A stretch of DNA of 13,940 nucleotides from Nocardioides sp. (GTDB taxonomy: Bacteria > Actinomycetota > Actinomycetes > Propionibacteriales > Nocardioidaceae), in assembly GCA_023252065.1 (NCBI GenBank), contig JAHEXO010000007.1, positions 1 through 13,940 of the forward strand, given 5' to 3'. Under the pieces are notes generated by a model. That model was not told the DNA's origin. It saw only the letters and a program-made list of their open reading frames with translations, and did not search any database. How positions within the stretch are numbered: position 1 is the first letter of the stretch; the number at the start of each line of letters is the position of its first letter. Positions 1 to 7,216 of this stretch are shown one piece after another. The position numbers were made by a program, and so were the translations under genes.

Positions 1-119
1 GCCAGGCCGAGCCAGAAGGCGTTCCACGCCCGGCCGTAGGTGAGCCCCTCGAAGTACTTGTCCGACGGTGACGGAGGCGTGCCGGGCGGTCCCGGCGGGT
101 AGGGCTCAGCAGCACTCAT
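1..119 (-). CDS. Unidentified protein, N-terminus only (runs off left edge)
   Basis: An open frame reads leftward from an ATG at 117-119 to the window edge, giving 39 complete residues and no stop. A good ribosome binding site (GGGGAG) lies 4 bases before the ATG, which supports this start. The first 20 residues are rich in Pro, Gly and Ser (MSAAEPYPPGPPGTPPSPSD). They are followed by KYFEGLTYGRAWNAFWLGL, where aromatic and hydrophobic residues begin, possibly the approach to a first membrane helix. A proline-rich cytoplasmic tail before a membrane segment is common in small actinobacterial membrane proteins, but too little is present to name a family. The gene has the same direction as the membrane protein at 298-693, with 178 bases between them. 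Confidence 0.55.
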   Translation of the reverse strand, partial: MSAAEPYPPGPPGTPPSPSDKYFEGLTYGRAWNAFWLGL

Positions 120-141
120 ACGACTCCCCGTTCGCCGGCGA

Positions 142-161
142 CGCGTGGATGATGCCACGCG
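142..161. promoter_or_regulatory. Perfect 7-bp inverted repeat upstream of the left-edge gene
   Basis: CGCGTGG and CCACGCG flank the six bases ATGATG, a perfect inverted repeat centred about 32 bases before the start codon of the left-edge minus-strand gene. There is no T-run on either side, so it does not look like an intrinsic terminator. It could be an operator or a 5'-leader hairpin. In such GC-rich DNA a 7-bp palindrome can also arise by chance. The rest of 120-297 shows no coding signal that I can support. Confidence 0.3.
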
Positions 162-297
162 GAGCTGGTCTATCGACAGTGTCGTGCCGCCGGACTCCGA
201 TCTTCACCCGACGCTCGACGATCGTGGCGCCCGACACCGCGCCCACACCTCAGGGGGCACGTCATGGTGAGTCTTCAGGGTGTGTCGTCGGGCAAGC

Positions 298-693
298 TCA
301 GCCGAAGATCAGCCGGAGGAGACCCGAGAGCAGATTGACGCCGACGAACCCGACAGCGATCGCCGCGCCCACGAAGGCGGGTACGTTTCCGTCTCTCCGT
401 CCGAGGCGAACCGCTCTGCACCCCCACGTCCACGCGAGGATGCCCGGGATCGCGAAGACCAGGATGGCCGGAGTAGCGGCCAGGAGGATCTCCCACAAGG
501 CGGCGCTGCCTTGGTCTCCGGTGAACACGGCGTAGAGGCCCTCGCCGATGACGAAGGCGGCGACGAAGGCCACTGGGTAGAGCGCGAGGGACCACCAGGC
601 ACGGCGGTATGCGCGGTTCGCAGAGTCATTCGCCGGGGAGGCATCCCGGGATCGGCTGCCGCCCCCTCGGGGTGCAGTGTTCTGAGTCGACAT
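298..693 (-). CDS. Small hypothetical membrane protein with three predicted helices
   Basis: 131 residues, family not recognised. The frame stays open upstream to 846, but the ATG at 691-693 is chosen because a clear GGAGG lies about 8 bases before it. Residues 1-30 are hydrophilic (Ser, Asn, Arg-rich: MSTQNTAPRGGGSRSRD) and likely cytoplasmic. Three hydrophobic stretches follow, at about 33-54 (WWSLALYPVAFVAAFVIGEG), 67-87 (LWEILLAATPAILVFAIPGI) and 105-128 (PAFVGAAIAVGFVGVNLLSG). A basic loop (RAVRLGRRDG) lies between the second and third, consistent with positive-inside topology. It resembles the many small, poorly characterised actinobacterial membrane proteins of the DUF4190 type, but I do not claim membership. 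It is divergent from the membrane protein at 820-1161, across 126 bases that should hold both promoters. Confidence 0.7.
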   Translation of the reverse strand: MSTQNTAPRGGGSRSRDASPANDSANRAYRRAWWSLALYPVAFVAAFVIGEGLYAVFTGDQGSAALWEILLAATPAILVFAIPGILAWTWGCRAVRLGRRDGNVPAFVGAAIAVGFVGVNLLSGLLRLIFG

Positions 694-819
694 CGAGCAC
701 CTCCGCTCGCGATCTACATCCAGGGTGCGCTGAGACAGCGGAACCGACCAGAGGCGTGGGTCACCTTCGCGGGGCTTTGGCCTCTGGAGAATGGGAGACG
801 TCCCGACGAGACTCGCGAT

Positions 820-1161
820 ATGGCCACGCATTCGAGCCTGCGTCACGACATGCGGAGTTGGCCGGAGTCACGCGTCGGCCGGCGAGCGGTCACGTTCGCG
901 GGGCTGAGCCTCACCGGCATCGCCCTGCTGGTGAGCTCGTTCGCGCTCGGGATCGTGGAACCAGCCGAGAGCTACACCGACAGCTGGGGACAGCTCGTGT
1001 GGGGCGTCGGCATCTGGGCGTGCGCGGTTGCCGCCTTCGTCACCGGCCTCGTCGCGATCGTCCGGCACCACGAGCGGTCGTGGACGGTGCTGCTCGCCAC
1101 TGGGCTCGGTCTGCTGCCCCTGGCCCTGCTGCTCTCGGAGATCGCACTGGGCACGTTCTGA
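820..1161 (+). CDS. Small hypothetical membrane protein with three predicted helices
   Basis: 113 residues, family not recognised. The open frame extends far upstream (to 280), but that part is antisense to the gene at 298-693 and has no protein-like composition. The hydrophobic pattern begins only after about 820. The ATG at 820-822 is the likely start, with an internal ATG at 850 as alternative; neither has a strong ribosome binding site, so the start is uncertain. Three hydrophobic segments are seen, at about 23-45 (AVTFAGLSLTGIALLVSSFA), 58-81 (QLVWGVGIWACAVAAFVTGL) and 88-110 (WTVLLATGLGLLPLALLLSE). A basic loop (VRHHERS) lies between the second and third. The three-helix layout mirrors that of the divergently placed neighbour, so the two may act on related membrane functions. 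That is inference from position only. Confidence 0.6.
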   Translation: MATHSSLRHDMRSWPESRVGRRAVTFAGLSLTGIALLVSSFALGIVEPAESYTDSWGQLVWGVGIWACAVAAFVTGLVAIVRHHERSWTVLLATGLGLLPLALLLSEIALGTF

Positions 1162-1186
1162 CCTCGCGAGGCGCCCTCGCGCCGTC

Positions 1187-2438
1187 TCACGTCCGCCGGG
1201 CGTAGCGGACGTCACCGTTGGCCAGGCGCGAGACACACCACTGTGCGTCGTGGGCTCGGTGGTGGTGGAACGAGCAGAGCAGGACGCCGTGGGCCAGGTC
1301 GGTGTGGCCGCGGTGAGACCAGGGACTCCGTGCGTGATGGGCCTCGCACCAGGCCGCCGGGATGTCGCAGCCCTCGGCGCGACAACGGCGGTGGCGGACG
1401 GCCATGGCCCTGCGCTGACCGGGTGAGAACAGGCGCCTCGAGCGCCCGAGGTCGAGGACCTCGCCCTTGGCTCCCACTACGACGGGAAGGACGCCGGCGG
1501 TGCAGGCCAGTCTGCGGGCCTCGGCGGCGGTGACCACCTCGCCGGTGGAGGTCTCGGCCAGACCTAGACCTGAGCGCAGGGTCTCGAGGTCGACCATCAC
1601 CATCACCGGCGGTGGCGGTGCCGCCGTGCTGAGGAAGCCCGTCGGCGGCCAGCTGCTCCAAGAGCGAGCAGAACGCCTCGCCCCGGCGTCGCGGGAGCGG
1701 CAAACGGTCGACGTCACCCAAGGGTGCAGCGGAGGGACCGTTGCGGCGGGGGCTGGTCATGGCGTCGAGGTAGGCCCGGAGCCGCGAGGCGACGTGATCG
1801 GGCAGGCGGGCGTGCAGGTCGGTCGAGCCGTCGCCTCGGGGGCGGAACGACAGCCGGGTCGTACGGCGAGCCCGGCGTTCCTCCGCGCGCAGGGCGACCT
1901 CCTCCTCGGCGTCGGCGATCTCCGGGCGACCACCTCGAGCACCCGGCGACCCAGGACCCGCAGCTCGCGCCGCCCGAAACGGCCTGCCTCGTCGATCAGG
2001 TGTGCCTCCGCCTGGGTGACGAGCTCTCGCTCCAGCGAAGCGGGCAGCGCCTCCAGTGCACCCATCACGACGTCAGCCTGCTCCCAGGTGACCGCCCCTG
2101 CGGCGACGGCGGCGGCGAGCCGCGCCCAGCGACCCAGCGACGTACCGAGTCGCGAGTCGTGCATGGCCTCGCGGCGCGAGGTGCGGGTCTCGACCGCCAG
2201 CCAGGCGGCCGCATCACGCGAACCCCGTCTCCGCCGCGAGATCGTCGGAGGTCGCCAGCGTCCGGGCGCGGAGGCCGGCGAGCCGGCCCAACGACCGGGT
2301 CAGCTCCACCAGCAACGCGTGCTTCTCGCCGGGCGAGAGGAACATCGGGTCCGACCCGGCGGTCTCGTCGAGCACCCGACCGACCTCGCGCGCGGCCGCG
2401 AGCAGCGGGGGCTCGTAGGGCGCCGGCGAGGTGGTCAT
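1187..2438 (-). pseudogene. DUF222 / HNH endonuclease (13E12-type), broken by three frameshifts
   Basis: The start ATG (2436-2438) opens MTTSPAPYEPPLLAAAREV, but this frame ends at a TGA at 2214-2216. Reading continues in a second frame from about 2215 (RDAAAWLAVETRTSRREAM, then TWEQADVVMGALEALP, typical DUF222) to about 1925. It then shifts into a third frame (EIADAEEEVALRAEERRA, then RLSFRPRGDGSTDLHARLP) to about 1609. A last shift leads to VMVMVDLETLRSG and the C-terminal HNH module with CRAEGCDIPAAWCEAHH and LLCSFHHHRAH, ending at a TGA at 1187-1189. Joined, the pieces give about 415 residues, normal for the family. The HNH cysteine and histidine residues are all kept, so decay looks recent. 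The 1924-1926 break looks like loss of one base from a C-run. Function was probably DNA cleavage linked to a repeated, mobile-like gene family; as it stands no complete enzyme can be made. Confidence 0.85.
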
Positions 2439-2487
2439 GAGCTCACGCCAGCCGCGCCCACCGACAGCCCCTCCGCCCAGAAACCCT

Positions 2488-2496
2488 TTGTCCACA
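2488..2496 (+). promoter_or_regulatory. DnaA-box-like nonamer TTGTCCACA before the DUF222 gene
   Basis: TTGTCCACA matches the DnaA-box form favoured in high-GC actinobacteria. It lies in the 85-base gap between the truB stop and the DUF222 start, about 50 bases before that start, within CCCTTTGTCCACAGGGG, which is itself loosely palindromic. A single box far from any replication gene does not mark an origin. It could be a titration site, a chance match, or a motif that travels with DUF222/HNH genes. The remainder of the 2439-2523 gap shows no clear terminator for truB. Confidence 0.25.
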
Positions 2497-2523
2497 GGGG
2501 ATTCGGAGGTTCCTGGTGGGAGA

Positions 2524-3381
2524 TCAGACGAAGACCGCGACCGCTCGCGCGCTCGCCTCGCCCTTCGGCTCGTAGAGCGCCAGGAACTCCCCGTCGGGGG
2601 CGAAGAGGGCCGACAGACCATCGAGCGGTACGTCGAGCGCCCGGCCCACGCGGACGTGCGCGGCGTCCTCGTCGGAGAGGTCGACGGACGGGAACGCCGC
2701 ACGGGCGGCGTCGGCTATGGGGGTCATCACGAAGTCGTCGGCGAGAGCGTCGAGGGTGTGGGCGTCGGCCAGGGCGAACGGCCCGACGGCCGTACGCCGG
2801 AGCGAGGTGAGGTGGCCGCCGACGCCGAGCGCGGCGCCGAGGTCGCGGGCGATCGCGCGGATGTAGGTGCCGCTCGAGCAGTGCACGGAGATCTCCACGG
2901 TCGGCAGGTGGACTGACGTCATCTCGATCTCGTGGACCGTGACGCGGCGGGCGGGAAGCTCGACCTCCTCCCCGGCGCGGACGCGTGCGTAGGCGCGCTT
3001 GCCGTCGACCTTGATCGCCGAGACGGCGCTCGGCACCTGGTCGATCTCACCGACGAACGTCGTGAGCGCCTTACGTACGTCGTCGCCGCCGATGCCTTCG
3101 GTGGGCCGGGTCTCGACGACCTCACCCTCGGCGTCGTCGGTGGTCGTGGTGCTGCCCAGCAGCACGGTGGCGTCGTAGCGCTTGTCGGTCAGCGCGAGAT
3201 GTCCCAGCAGCCGAGTGGCGCGGTTGACCCCGAGCACCAGCACACCGGTCGCCATCGGGTCGAGGGTGCCGGCATGGCCCACCTTGCGGGTGCCGGCCAG
3301 CCGGCGTACGCGTGCGACGACGTCGTGCGACGTCAGGCCGCCGGGCTTGTCGACGACGACCAGACCGGACTCGGTCGTCAC
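2524..3381 (-). CDS. truB: tRNA pseudouridine(55) synthase TruB
   Basis: 285 residues, close to the family norm. TruB converts U55 in the T-loop of tRNAs to pseudouridine in the cytoplasm. The N-terminal KPGG motif is at 12-15. The catalytic aspartate is D41 in [11 protein letters not shown], and the conserved Tyr is Y69 in [19 protein letters not shown] lies at 171-182 and LTSLRRT at 191-197. The last 75 residues form the actinobacterial-type C-terminal RNA-binding region ([20 protein letters not shown]). The start is GTG at 3379-3381, overlapping the rbfA stop by four bases (GTGA), a strong sign of translational coupling. It is the last recognised gene of the ylxR-infB-rbfA-truB unit. In many actinobacteria ribF follows truB; here a DUF222 pseudogene lies downstream instead. 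Confidence 0.97.
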   Translation of the reverse strand: MTTESGLVVVDKPGGLTSHDVVARVRRLAGTRKVGHAGTLDPMATGVLVLGVNRATRLLGHLALTDKRYDATVLLGSTTTTDDAEGEVVETRPTEGIGGDDVRKALTTFVGEIDQVPSAVSAIKVDGKRAYARVRAGEEVELPARRVTVHEIEMTSVHLPTVEISVHCSSGTYIRAIARDLGAALGVGGHLTSLRRTAVGPFALADAHTLDALADDFVMTPIADAARAAFPSVDLSDEDAAHVRVGRALDVPLDGLSALFAPDGEFLALYEPKGEASARAVAVFV

Positions 3382-3818
3382 AGATCGTCGTCGAGGTCGT
3401 CGATCTCGCGCGGCTTCTTGTAGGGATCGGCCTCGCCGGCGTAGGACTCCACGCGACGAGCCGCTGCCTCCTCGTCGAGCTCCTTCGCGCGGGCCAGCAC
3501 CTCGTCGAGGTGGCGGGCGTTCGCCGGGAGCGCGTCGGCCACGAACGTCAGGGACGGGGCGTGGCGCATGCCGAGCTGCTTGGCGACCTCGGAGCGCAGG
3601 AGCCCCTTGGCCGACTCCAGGGCCGCGGCGGTCGACGCCAGGTCGGAGTCCTCACCGAGCACGGTGTAGAAGATCGTCGCCTGCTGGGTGTCGCCGGTGA
3701 CGCGGACGTCGGTCACGGTGACGAACCCGAGCCGCGGGTCCTTGACCCGGCGCTCGAGCATCTCCGCAACGGTGACCTGGATCCGGTCGGCGATCTTGCG
3801 GACGCGGGGGTTGGTCAT
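3378..3818 (-). CDS. rbfA: 30S ribosome-binding factor RbfA
   Basis: 146 residues. RbfA binds the immature 30S subunit near the 5' end of 16S rRNA and assists late maturation. The KH-like core covers about residues 1-115: [19 protein letters not shown] at the N-terminus, then [18 protein letters not shown] (26-43), the family's most recognisable stretch, and ATIFYTVLG (47-55). The segment [16 protein letters not shown] follows. The tail is charged and ends acidic (EIDDLDDDL), a usual actinobacterial extension. The ATG at 3816-3818 is preceded by AGGA at about 8 bases. It sits 77 bases after infB, with a 15-bp hairpin in that gap, and overlaps truB by four bases. Confidence 0.97.
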   Translation of the reverse strand: MTNPRVRKIADRIQVTVAEMLERRVKDPRLGFVTVTDVRVTGDTQQATIFYTVLGEDSDLASTAAALESAKGLLRSEVAKQLGMRHAPSLTFVADALPANARHLDEVLARAKELDEEAAARRVESYAGEADPYKKPREIDDLDDDL

Positions 3819-3846
3819 GACTGGTTCCTATCCAGGGCTGGGGCCC

Positions 3847-3880
3847 CGACAGGCTCGGCCGAGATCGGCCGAGCCTGTCG
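3847..3880. repeat. Perfect 15-bp inverted repeat in the infB-rbfA gap (REP-like hairpin)
   Basis: CGACAGGCTCGGCCG (3847-3861) and its exact complement (3866-3880) flank the four bases AGAT, a very stable hairpin on either strand. It begins 15 bases after the infB stop and ends 28 bases before the rbfA start. There is no T-run, so it is not a standard intrinsic terminator; it could partly terminate, pause, or stabilise the infB mRNA 3' end. On the minus strand it is preceded by GGTCT, giving GGTCTCGACAGGCTCG. From memory, sequences of this type are dispersed intergenic repeats in Nocardioides-like genomes. No second copy occurs in this window. Confidence 0.75.
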
Positions 3881-3895
3881 AGACCGCTGACGGGC

Positions 3896-6685
3896 TCAGG
3901 CCCGCGGGATCTCCCGCATCTCGAAGGCCTCGACGATGTCGCCCTCCTTGATGTCCTGGAAGTTGCGCAGCACGAGACCGCACTCGAAGCCCTCGCGGAC
4001 CTCGGACGCGTCGTCCTTCTCGCGCTTGAGCGAGGCCAGGTCGAGGTTGTCGGCCACCACGGCGCCGTCGCGGATGACACGCACCTTGGCGTTGCGTCGG
4101 ATGACGCCGCTGGTGACCATGCAGCCCGCGATGTTGCCGATCTTGGAGGAGCGGAAGATCGCCCGGATCTCCGCCTGGCCGAGGGCCGCCTCCTCGAACT
4201 CCGGCTTGAGCATGCCCTTGAGGGCCGCCTCGATCTCCTCGATCGCGTTGTAGATGACCGAGTAGTAGCGGATCTCGACGCCTTCCTTGTCCGCCAGCTC
4301 GGTCGCCTTGCCCTGCGGCCGGACGTTGAAGCCGATGATGATGGCGTCGGACGCGGCGGCCAGCATGACGTTGGTCTCGGTGATCGCACCGACACCGCGG
4401 TCGATGACGCGCAGCGACACCTCGTCGCCGACGTCGATCTTGGCCAGCGAGTCCTCGAGGGCCTCGACCGAACCGGACACGTCGCCCTTGAGGATCAGGT
4501 TGAGCTCCTGGCTCTCGCCCTTCTCCATGGAGGCCATGAAGTCCTCGAGGGTACGGCGGACGCGGCGCTGGGCCTGCATGGCTGCACGCTCGCGCGCCTC
4601 GCGCTTCTCGGCGATCTGGCGGGCCATCCGGTCGTCCTCGACGACCAGGAAGTTCTGACCCGCACCCGGCACCGCTGACAGACCGAGCACCATGGCCGGC
4701 TGACCCGGAAGGGCCTCGTCCATGAAGTCGCTGCGCTCGTCGAGCAGAGCGCGGACACGGCCGTGGGCCGGACCGGCCACGATCGAGTCACCGACCCGAA
4801 GCGTGCCGCGCTGGACCAGCACCGTGGCGACCGGGCCGCGGCCGCGGTCCAGGTGTGCCTCGACGACCAGACCCTGGGCGTCCTGCTCGGGGTTGGCCCT
4901 CAGGTCCAGAGCCGCGTCGGCGGTCAGCACGATCGCCTCGAGCAGCTTGTCGAGGTTGAGCTCGGACTTGGCCGAGACGTCGACGAACATCGAGTCACCG
5001 CCGTACTCCTCGGGCACCAGGCCGTACTCGCTCAGCTGACCGCGGACCTTGGTCGGGTCGGCGTCGGGCTTGTCGATCTTGTTGACCGCCACCACGATCG
5101 GCACGTCGGCCGCCCTGGCGTGGTTGAGCGCCTCGACCGTCTGCGGCATGACGCCGTCGTCGGCCGCGACCACGAGGACCGCGATGTCCGCCGACTGCGA
5201 GCCACGGGCACGCATGGCGGTGAACGCCTCGTGACCGGGCGTGTCGAGGAAGGTGATCCAGCGCTCGGCGCCTTCGACCTCGGTCTCGACCTGGTAGGCA
5301 CCGATGTGCTGGGTGATGCCACCGGCCTCCTTGTCGACCACGTTGGCCGAGCGGAGGGCGTCGAGGAGCTTGGTCTTGCCGTGGTCGACGTGACCCATCA
5401 CGGTCACGACCGGCGGGCGTACGACGAGGTCGGACTCGTCGCCCTCGTCCTCGCCGAACTCGAGGTCGAACGACTCGAGCAGCTCGCGGTCCTCGTCCTC
5501 GGGGGAGACGACCTGGACGACGTAGTTGAGCTCCTCACCGAGCAGCTCGAGGGTCGCGTCGTTGACCGACTCGGTCGCGGTGACCATCTCACCGAGGGAG
5601 AACAGCATCTGCACCAGCGCAGCGGCATCGACGTTGATCTTCTCGGCGAAGTCGGTCAGCGAGGCGCCACGAGCAAGACGCACGGTCTCGCCGTTGCCCT
5701 TGCGGACGCGCACGCCACCGATCGTCGGAGCCTCCATCTGCTCGAACTCCTGGCGACGCGCCCGCTTGGACTTGCGTCCACGACGCGACGGACCGCCGGG
5801 ACGCCCGAAGGCACCCTGGGTCTGACCGCGCTGGCCCGGACGGCCACGGCCGCCACCGGGACCACCGCCGAAGCCGGGACCACCACGACCGGGAGCACCG
5901 GCACCTGCGCCGGCACCGGCGGGAGCACCGCCACGGCCGGGCGCTCCGCCACGACCCGGGGCACCGGCACGACCTGGTGCACCCGCGCGACCGGGAGCAC
6001 CTGCACGACCCGGCCCACCGGCCGGACCACGGGCGCCGGGGCCGGTGCCGAAGGCGCCGGGGGCACGGTTCATCATCGCCGGGTTGGGGCGCGGCATGCC
6101 GGGACGACCGCCGGCAGCCGGCGGACGCGGGGGACGGTTGTCGTCGTCCTCGGTCTCACGCGGCGCCGGGGCGGGACGGCGTCCCATGCCCTGGCTCGAG
6201 GCGAACGGGTTGTTGCCGGGACGCGGCGTACCGGGACGCGCCGCAGGGCGCGGTGCCGGGGTGGCCTCCGCCTCAGCTGCAGGCTCCTCCGGCTCGGCGA
6301 CCGGGGCCTCCGGCTCCGGCTCGGCCTTGGCGGCCTGGCGCGGACCCGGCTTGGGAGCGGCCGGGGCGTCGGTGACAGCGGTGCCGTTGGCAGCGGCCAC
6401 GACGGTCTCCACCGGTGCGACCTCGGGGGCCTCGGCGGCCGGCTCGGCCTTGGGTGACGCCTTGGGGGCGGGCTTCGCCGTGGCCGGGGGCTCGGCGGGT
6501 GCCTCGCTGACCTTGGCGGCCAGCAGGGCGTCGCCGTAGGTCTTCTTGAACTTCATCTCGACGGGAAGCTCGATCGTCGAGGAAGCGGACTTGACGAACT
6601 CGCCCATCTCCTTCAGCTTGTCGAGAACTTCCTTGCTCTCGATGCCATAGGTCTTGGCGAGCTCGTGTACTCGGGTCTTGGCCAC
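3896..6685 (-). CDS. infB: Translation initiation factor IF-2
   Basis: 929 residues, a normal length for actinobacterial IF-2. This GTPase places initiator fMet-tRNA on the 30S subunit and promotes subunit joining. The N-terminal IF2_N module ([20 protein letters not shown]) covers about 1-50. A long Ala/Pro/Glu then Gly/Pro/Arg-rich linker runs from about 55 to 300, and a second IF2_N-like module lies at about 335-390. The G domain has GHVDHGKT (431-438), GGITQHIG (455-462), DTPGH (481-485), NKID (535-538) and SAK (571-573). The beta-barrel domain follows ([14 protein letters not shown]). The C-terminal tRNA-binding domain holds the conserved [12 protein letters not shown]. The start is GTG (6683-6685), with AAGGAG about 5 bases before it. 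It lies 102 bases after ylxR. Confidence 0.98.
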   Translation of the reverse strand: MAKTRVHELAKTYGIESKEVLDKLKEMGEFVKSASSTIELPVEMKFKKTYGDALLAAKVSEAPAEPPATAKPAPKASPKAEPAAEAPEVAPVETVVAAANGTAVTDAPAAPKPGPRQAAKAEPEPEAPVAEPEEPAAEAEATPAPRPAARPGTPRPGNNPFASSQGMGRRPAPAPRETEDDDNRPPRPPAAGGRPGMPRPNPAMMNRAPGAFGTGPGARGPAGGPGRAGAPGRAGAPGRAGAPGRGGAPGRGGAPAGAGAGAGAPGRGGPGFGGGPGGGRGRPGQRGQTQGAFGRPGGPSRRGRKSKRARRQEFEQMEAPTIGGVRVRKGNGETVRLARGASLTDFAEKINVDAAALVQMLFSLGEMVTATESVNDATLELLGEELNYVVQVVSPEDEDRELLESFDLEFGEDEGDESDLVVRPPVVTVMGHVDHGKTKLLDALRSANVVDKEAGGITQHIGAYQVETEVEGAERWITFLDTPGHEAFTAMRARGSQSADIAVLVVAADDGVMPQTVEALNHARAADVPIVVAVNKIDKPDADPTKVRGQLSEYGLVPEEYGGDSMFVDVSAKSELNLDKLLEAIVLTADAALDLRANPEQDAQGLVVEAHLDRGRGPVATVLVQRGTLRVGDSIVAGPAHGRVRALLDERSDFMDEALPGQPAMVLGLSAVPGAGQNFLVVEDDRMARQIAEKREARERAAMQAQRRVRRTLEDFMASMEKGESQELNLILKGDVSGSVEALEDSLAKIDVGDEVSLRVIDRGVGAITETNVMLAAASDAIIIGFNVRPQGKATELADKEGVEIRYYSVIYNAIEEIEAALKGMLKPEFEEAALGQAEIRAIFRSSKIGNIAGCMVTSGVIRRNAKVRVIRDGAVVADNLDLASLKREKDDASEVREGFECGLVLRNFQDIKEGDIVEAFEMREIPRA
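5921..6013 (-). repeat. Six-residue tandem repeat (PGRAGA type) inside the IF-2 linker
   Basis: IF-2 residues 225-255 consist of about five copies of a PGR[AG]GA unit, read as GRAGAP three times and then GRGGAP twice, with an 18-base period in the DNA. The copies differ mainly at third positions and at one Ala/Gly site. The segment is disordered, very basic and glycine-rich, like an RGG-type nucleic-acid-binding tail. Similar low-complexity linkers are usual in actinobacterial IF-2, but copy number is likely to vary between strains by slippage. Confidence 0.7.
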
Positions 6686-6787
6686 GTTTCTCCTTCGTGC
6701 GGCCCGAGACCCTCATCCCTGCGAGAGGGGCAGATCTCAGACCGAAAGTGGGTGTTGCAAACTCATCGGGAGGTACTCATCGAGTGC

Positions 6788-7129
6788 TCATGAGCTGCTG
6801 CTCCAGTCCTCATCGGTATCTGTCGGTAGTGAGGCGAGGTAGTCACTCAGCGGGCCGGTCTCGAGGCGCTCCCCAGGGCGCCGTAGCGCCCGGGCGAAGG
6901 CCCGTCTCCGGACCGCGAGGTCGTAGCACGCGGACGTGGGGTGCAGGTGCGCCCCGCGGCCGGGCCGGGTGGCTGCTGGATCGGGCACCACGGCTGGTCG
7001 GCCTTCGGTGTCCGAGCCGGCGGTCACCCGCAACAACTCGCTCTTGGCGGCCCGCTCACGACACCCGATGCACGTCCGGACCGGTCCGGGGACCGGGGTG
7101 GAGACAGGGGACACCGATGTACGAGCCAC
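6788..7129 (-). CDS. ylxR: YlxR / DUF448 family nucleic-acid-binding protein
   Basis: 113 residues from the GTG at 7127-7129. YlxR proteins are small basic proteins almost always found between nusA and infB; described roles include RNA binding, association with RNase P and transcription control. The signature VRTCIGCRERAAKSELLRV lies near residues 17-35. It is followed by the DPAATRPGRGAHLHPTSACYDLAVRRRAFARALR stretch, including the conserved GRGA. The C-terminus ends in an acidic/Ser tail (DTDEDWSSSS). The frame also offers a TTG nine bases further up (7138). I prefer GTG 7129 because a TAGGGT box lies 8 bases before it and a G-rich stretch about 10 bases before it. It leads the ylxR-infB-rbfA-truB unit, separated from nusA by two inserted genes. 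Confidence 0.92.
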   Translation of the reverse strand: MARTSVSPVSTPVPGPVRTCIGCRERAAKSELLRVTAGSDTEGRPAVVPDPAATRPGRGAHLHPTSACYDLAVRRRAFARALRRPGERLETGPLSDYLASLPTDTDEDWSSSS

Positions 7130-7137
7130 TGGCCACA

Positions 7138-7143
7138 ACCCTA
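7138..7143 (-). promoter_or_regulatory. Candidate -10 box TAGGGT for ylxR-infB-rbfA-truB
   Basis: On the minus strand TAGGGT fits the actinobacterial -10 pattern TANNNT. It stands 8 bases before the GTG at 7129, so transcription would begin at or next to the start codon, giving a leaderless or nearly leaderless ylxR mRNA. No convincing -35 was seen. The same box type is found before three other operon-leading genes in this window, which raises confidence. Confidence 0.5.
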
Positions 7144-7156
7144 CCCCCGCAGGGGG
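7144..7156. promoter_or_regulatory. CCCCC-GCA-GGGGG hairpin next to the ylxR promoter
   Basis: Five C residues and five G residues flank three bases, immediately upstream of the candidate ylxR -10 box. If transcription starts further upstream than proposed, this hairpin would include the G-rich stretch that could serve as ylxR ribosome binding site. If the transcript is leaderless, the element lies in the -10/-35 spacer and could be an operator. It also sits about 50-60 bases upstream of the divergent GH16-like gene's -10 box. Confidence 0.3.
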
Positions 7157-7204
7157 CTATTCCCCGAACCGGCCTCGCACCCCGTCGTTGTCGGAGGCCG
7201 ACCC

Positions 7205-7210
7205 TAGAGT
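7205..7210 (+). promoter_or_regulatory. Candidate -10 box TAGAGT for the GH16-like gene
   Basis: TAGAGT ends six bases before the GTG start at 7217, with no usable ribosome binding site in between (only CACAGG). This is the arrangement expected for a leaderless transcript starting at the GTG. No clear -35 hexamer is visible. It is divergent from the ylxR box at 7138-7143. Confidence 0.5.
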
Positions 7211-7216
7211 CACAGG

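Noticed and set aside
694..846. N-terminal extension of the minus-strand membrane protein to 846
   Set aside because: The added residues look non-coding, and a clear GGAGG precedes the ATG at 693.
2488..2496. Replication origin suggested by the DnaA-box-like site
   Set aside because: There is only one box, with no dnaA, dnaN or AT-rich unwinding region in the window.
1467..2810. A 447-codon plus-strand frame over the DUF222 pseudogene and the truB end
   Set aside because: Its product is Arg/Ser/Pro-rich without motifs, and the opposite strand carries recognisable DUF222, HNH and TruB sequence.
4763..6457. A 564-codon open frame on the plus strand opposite infB
   Set aside because: It is antisense to clear IF-2 sequence. 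Its Thr/Gly/Arg-rich low-complexity protein mirrors the infB linker, and long empty frames are expected in such GC-rich DNA.
6786..6795. Palindrome GCTCATGAGC at the ylxR stop
   Set aside because: It is short, overlaps coding sequence and has no further context. It is probably chance.
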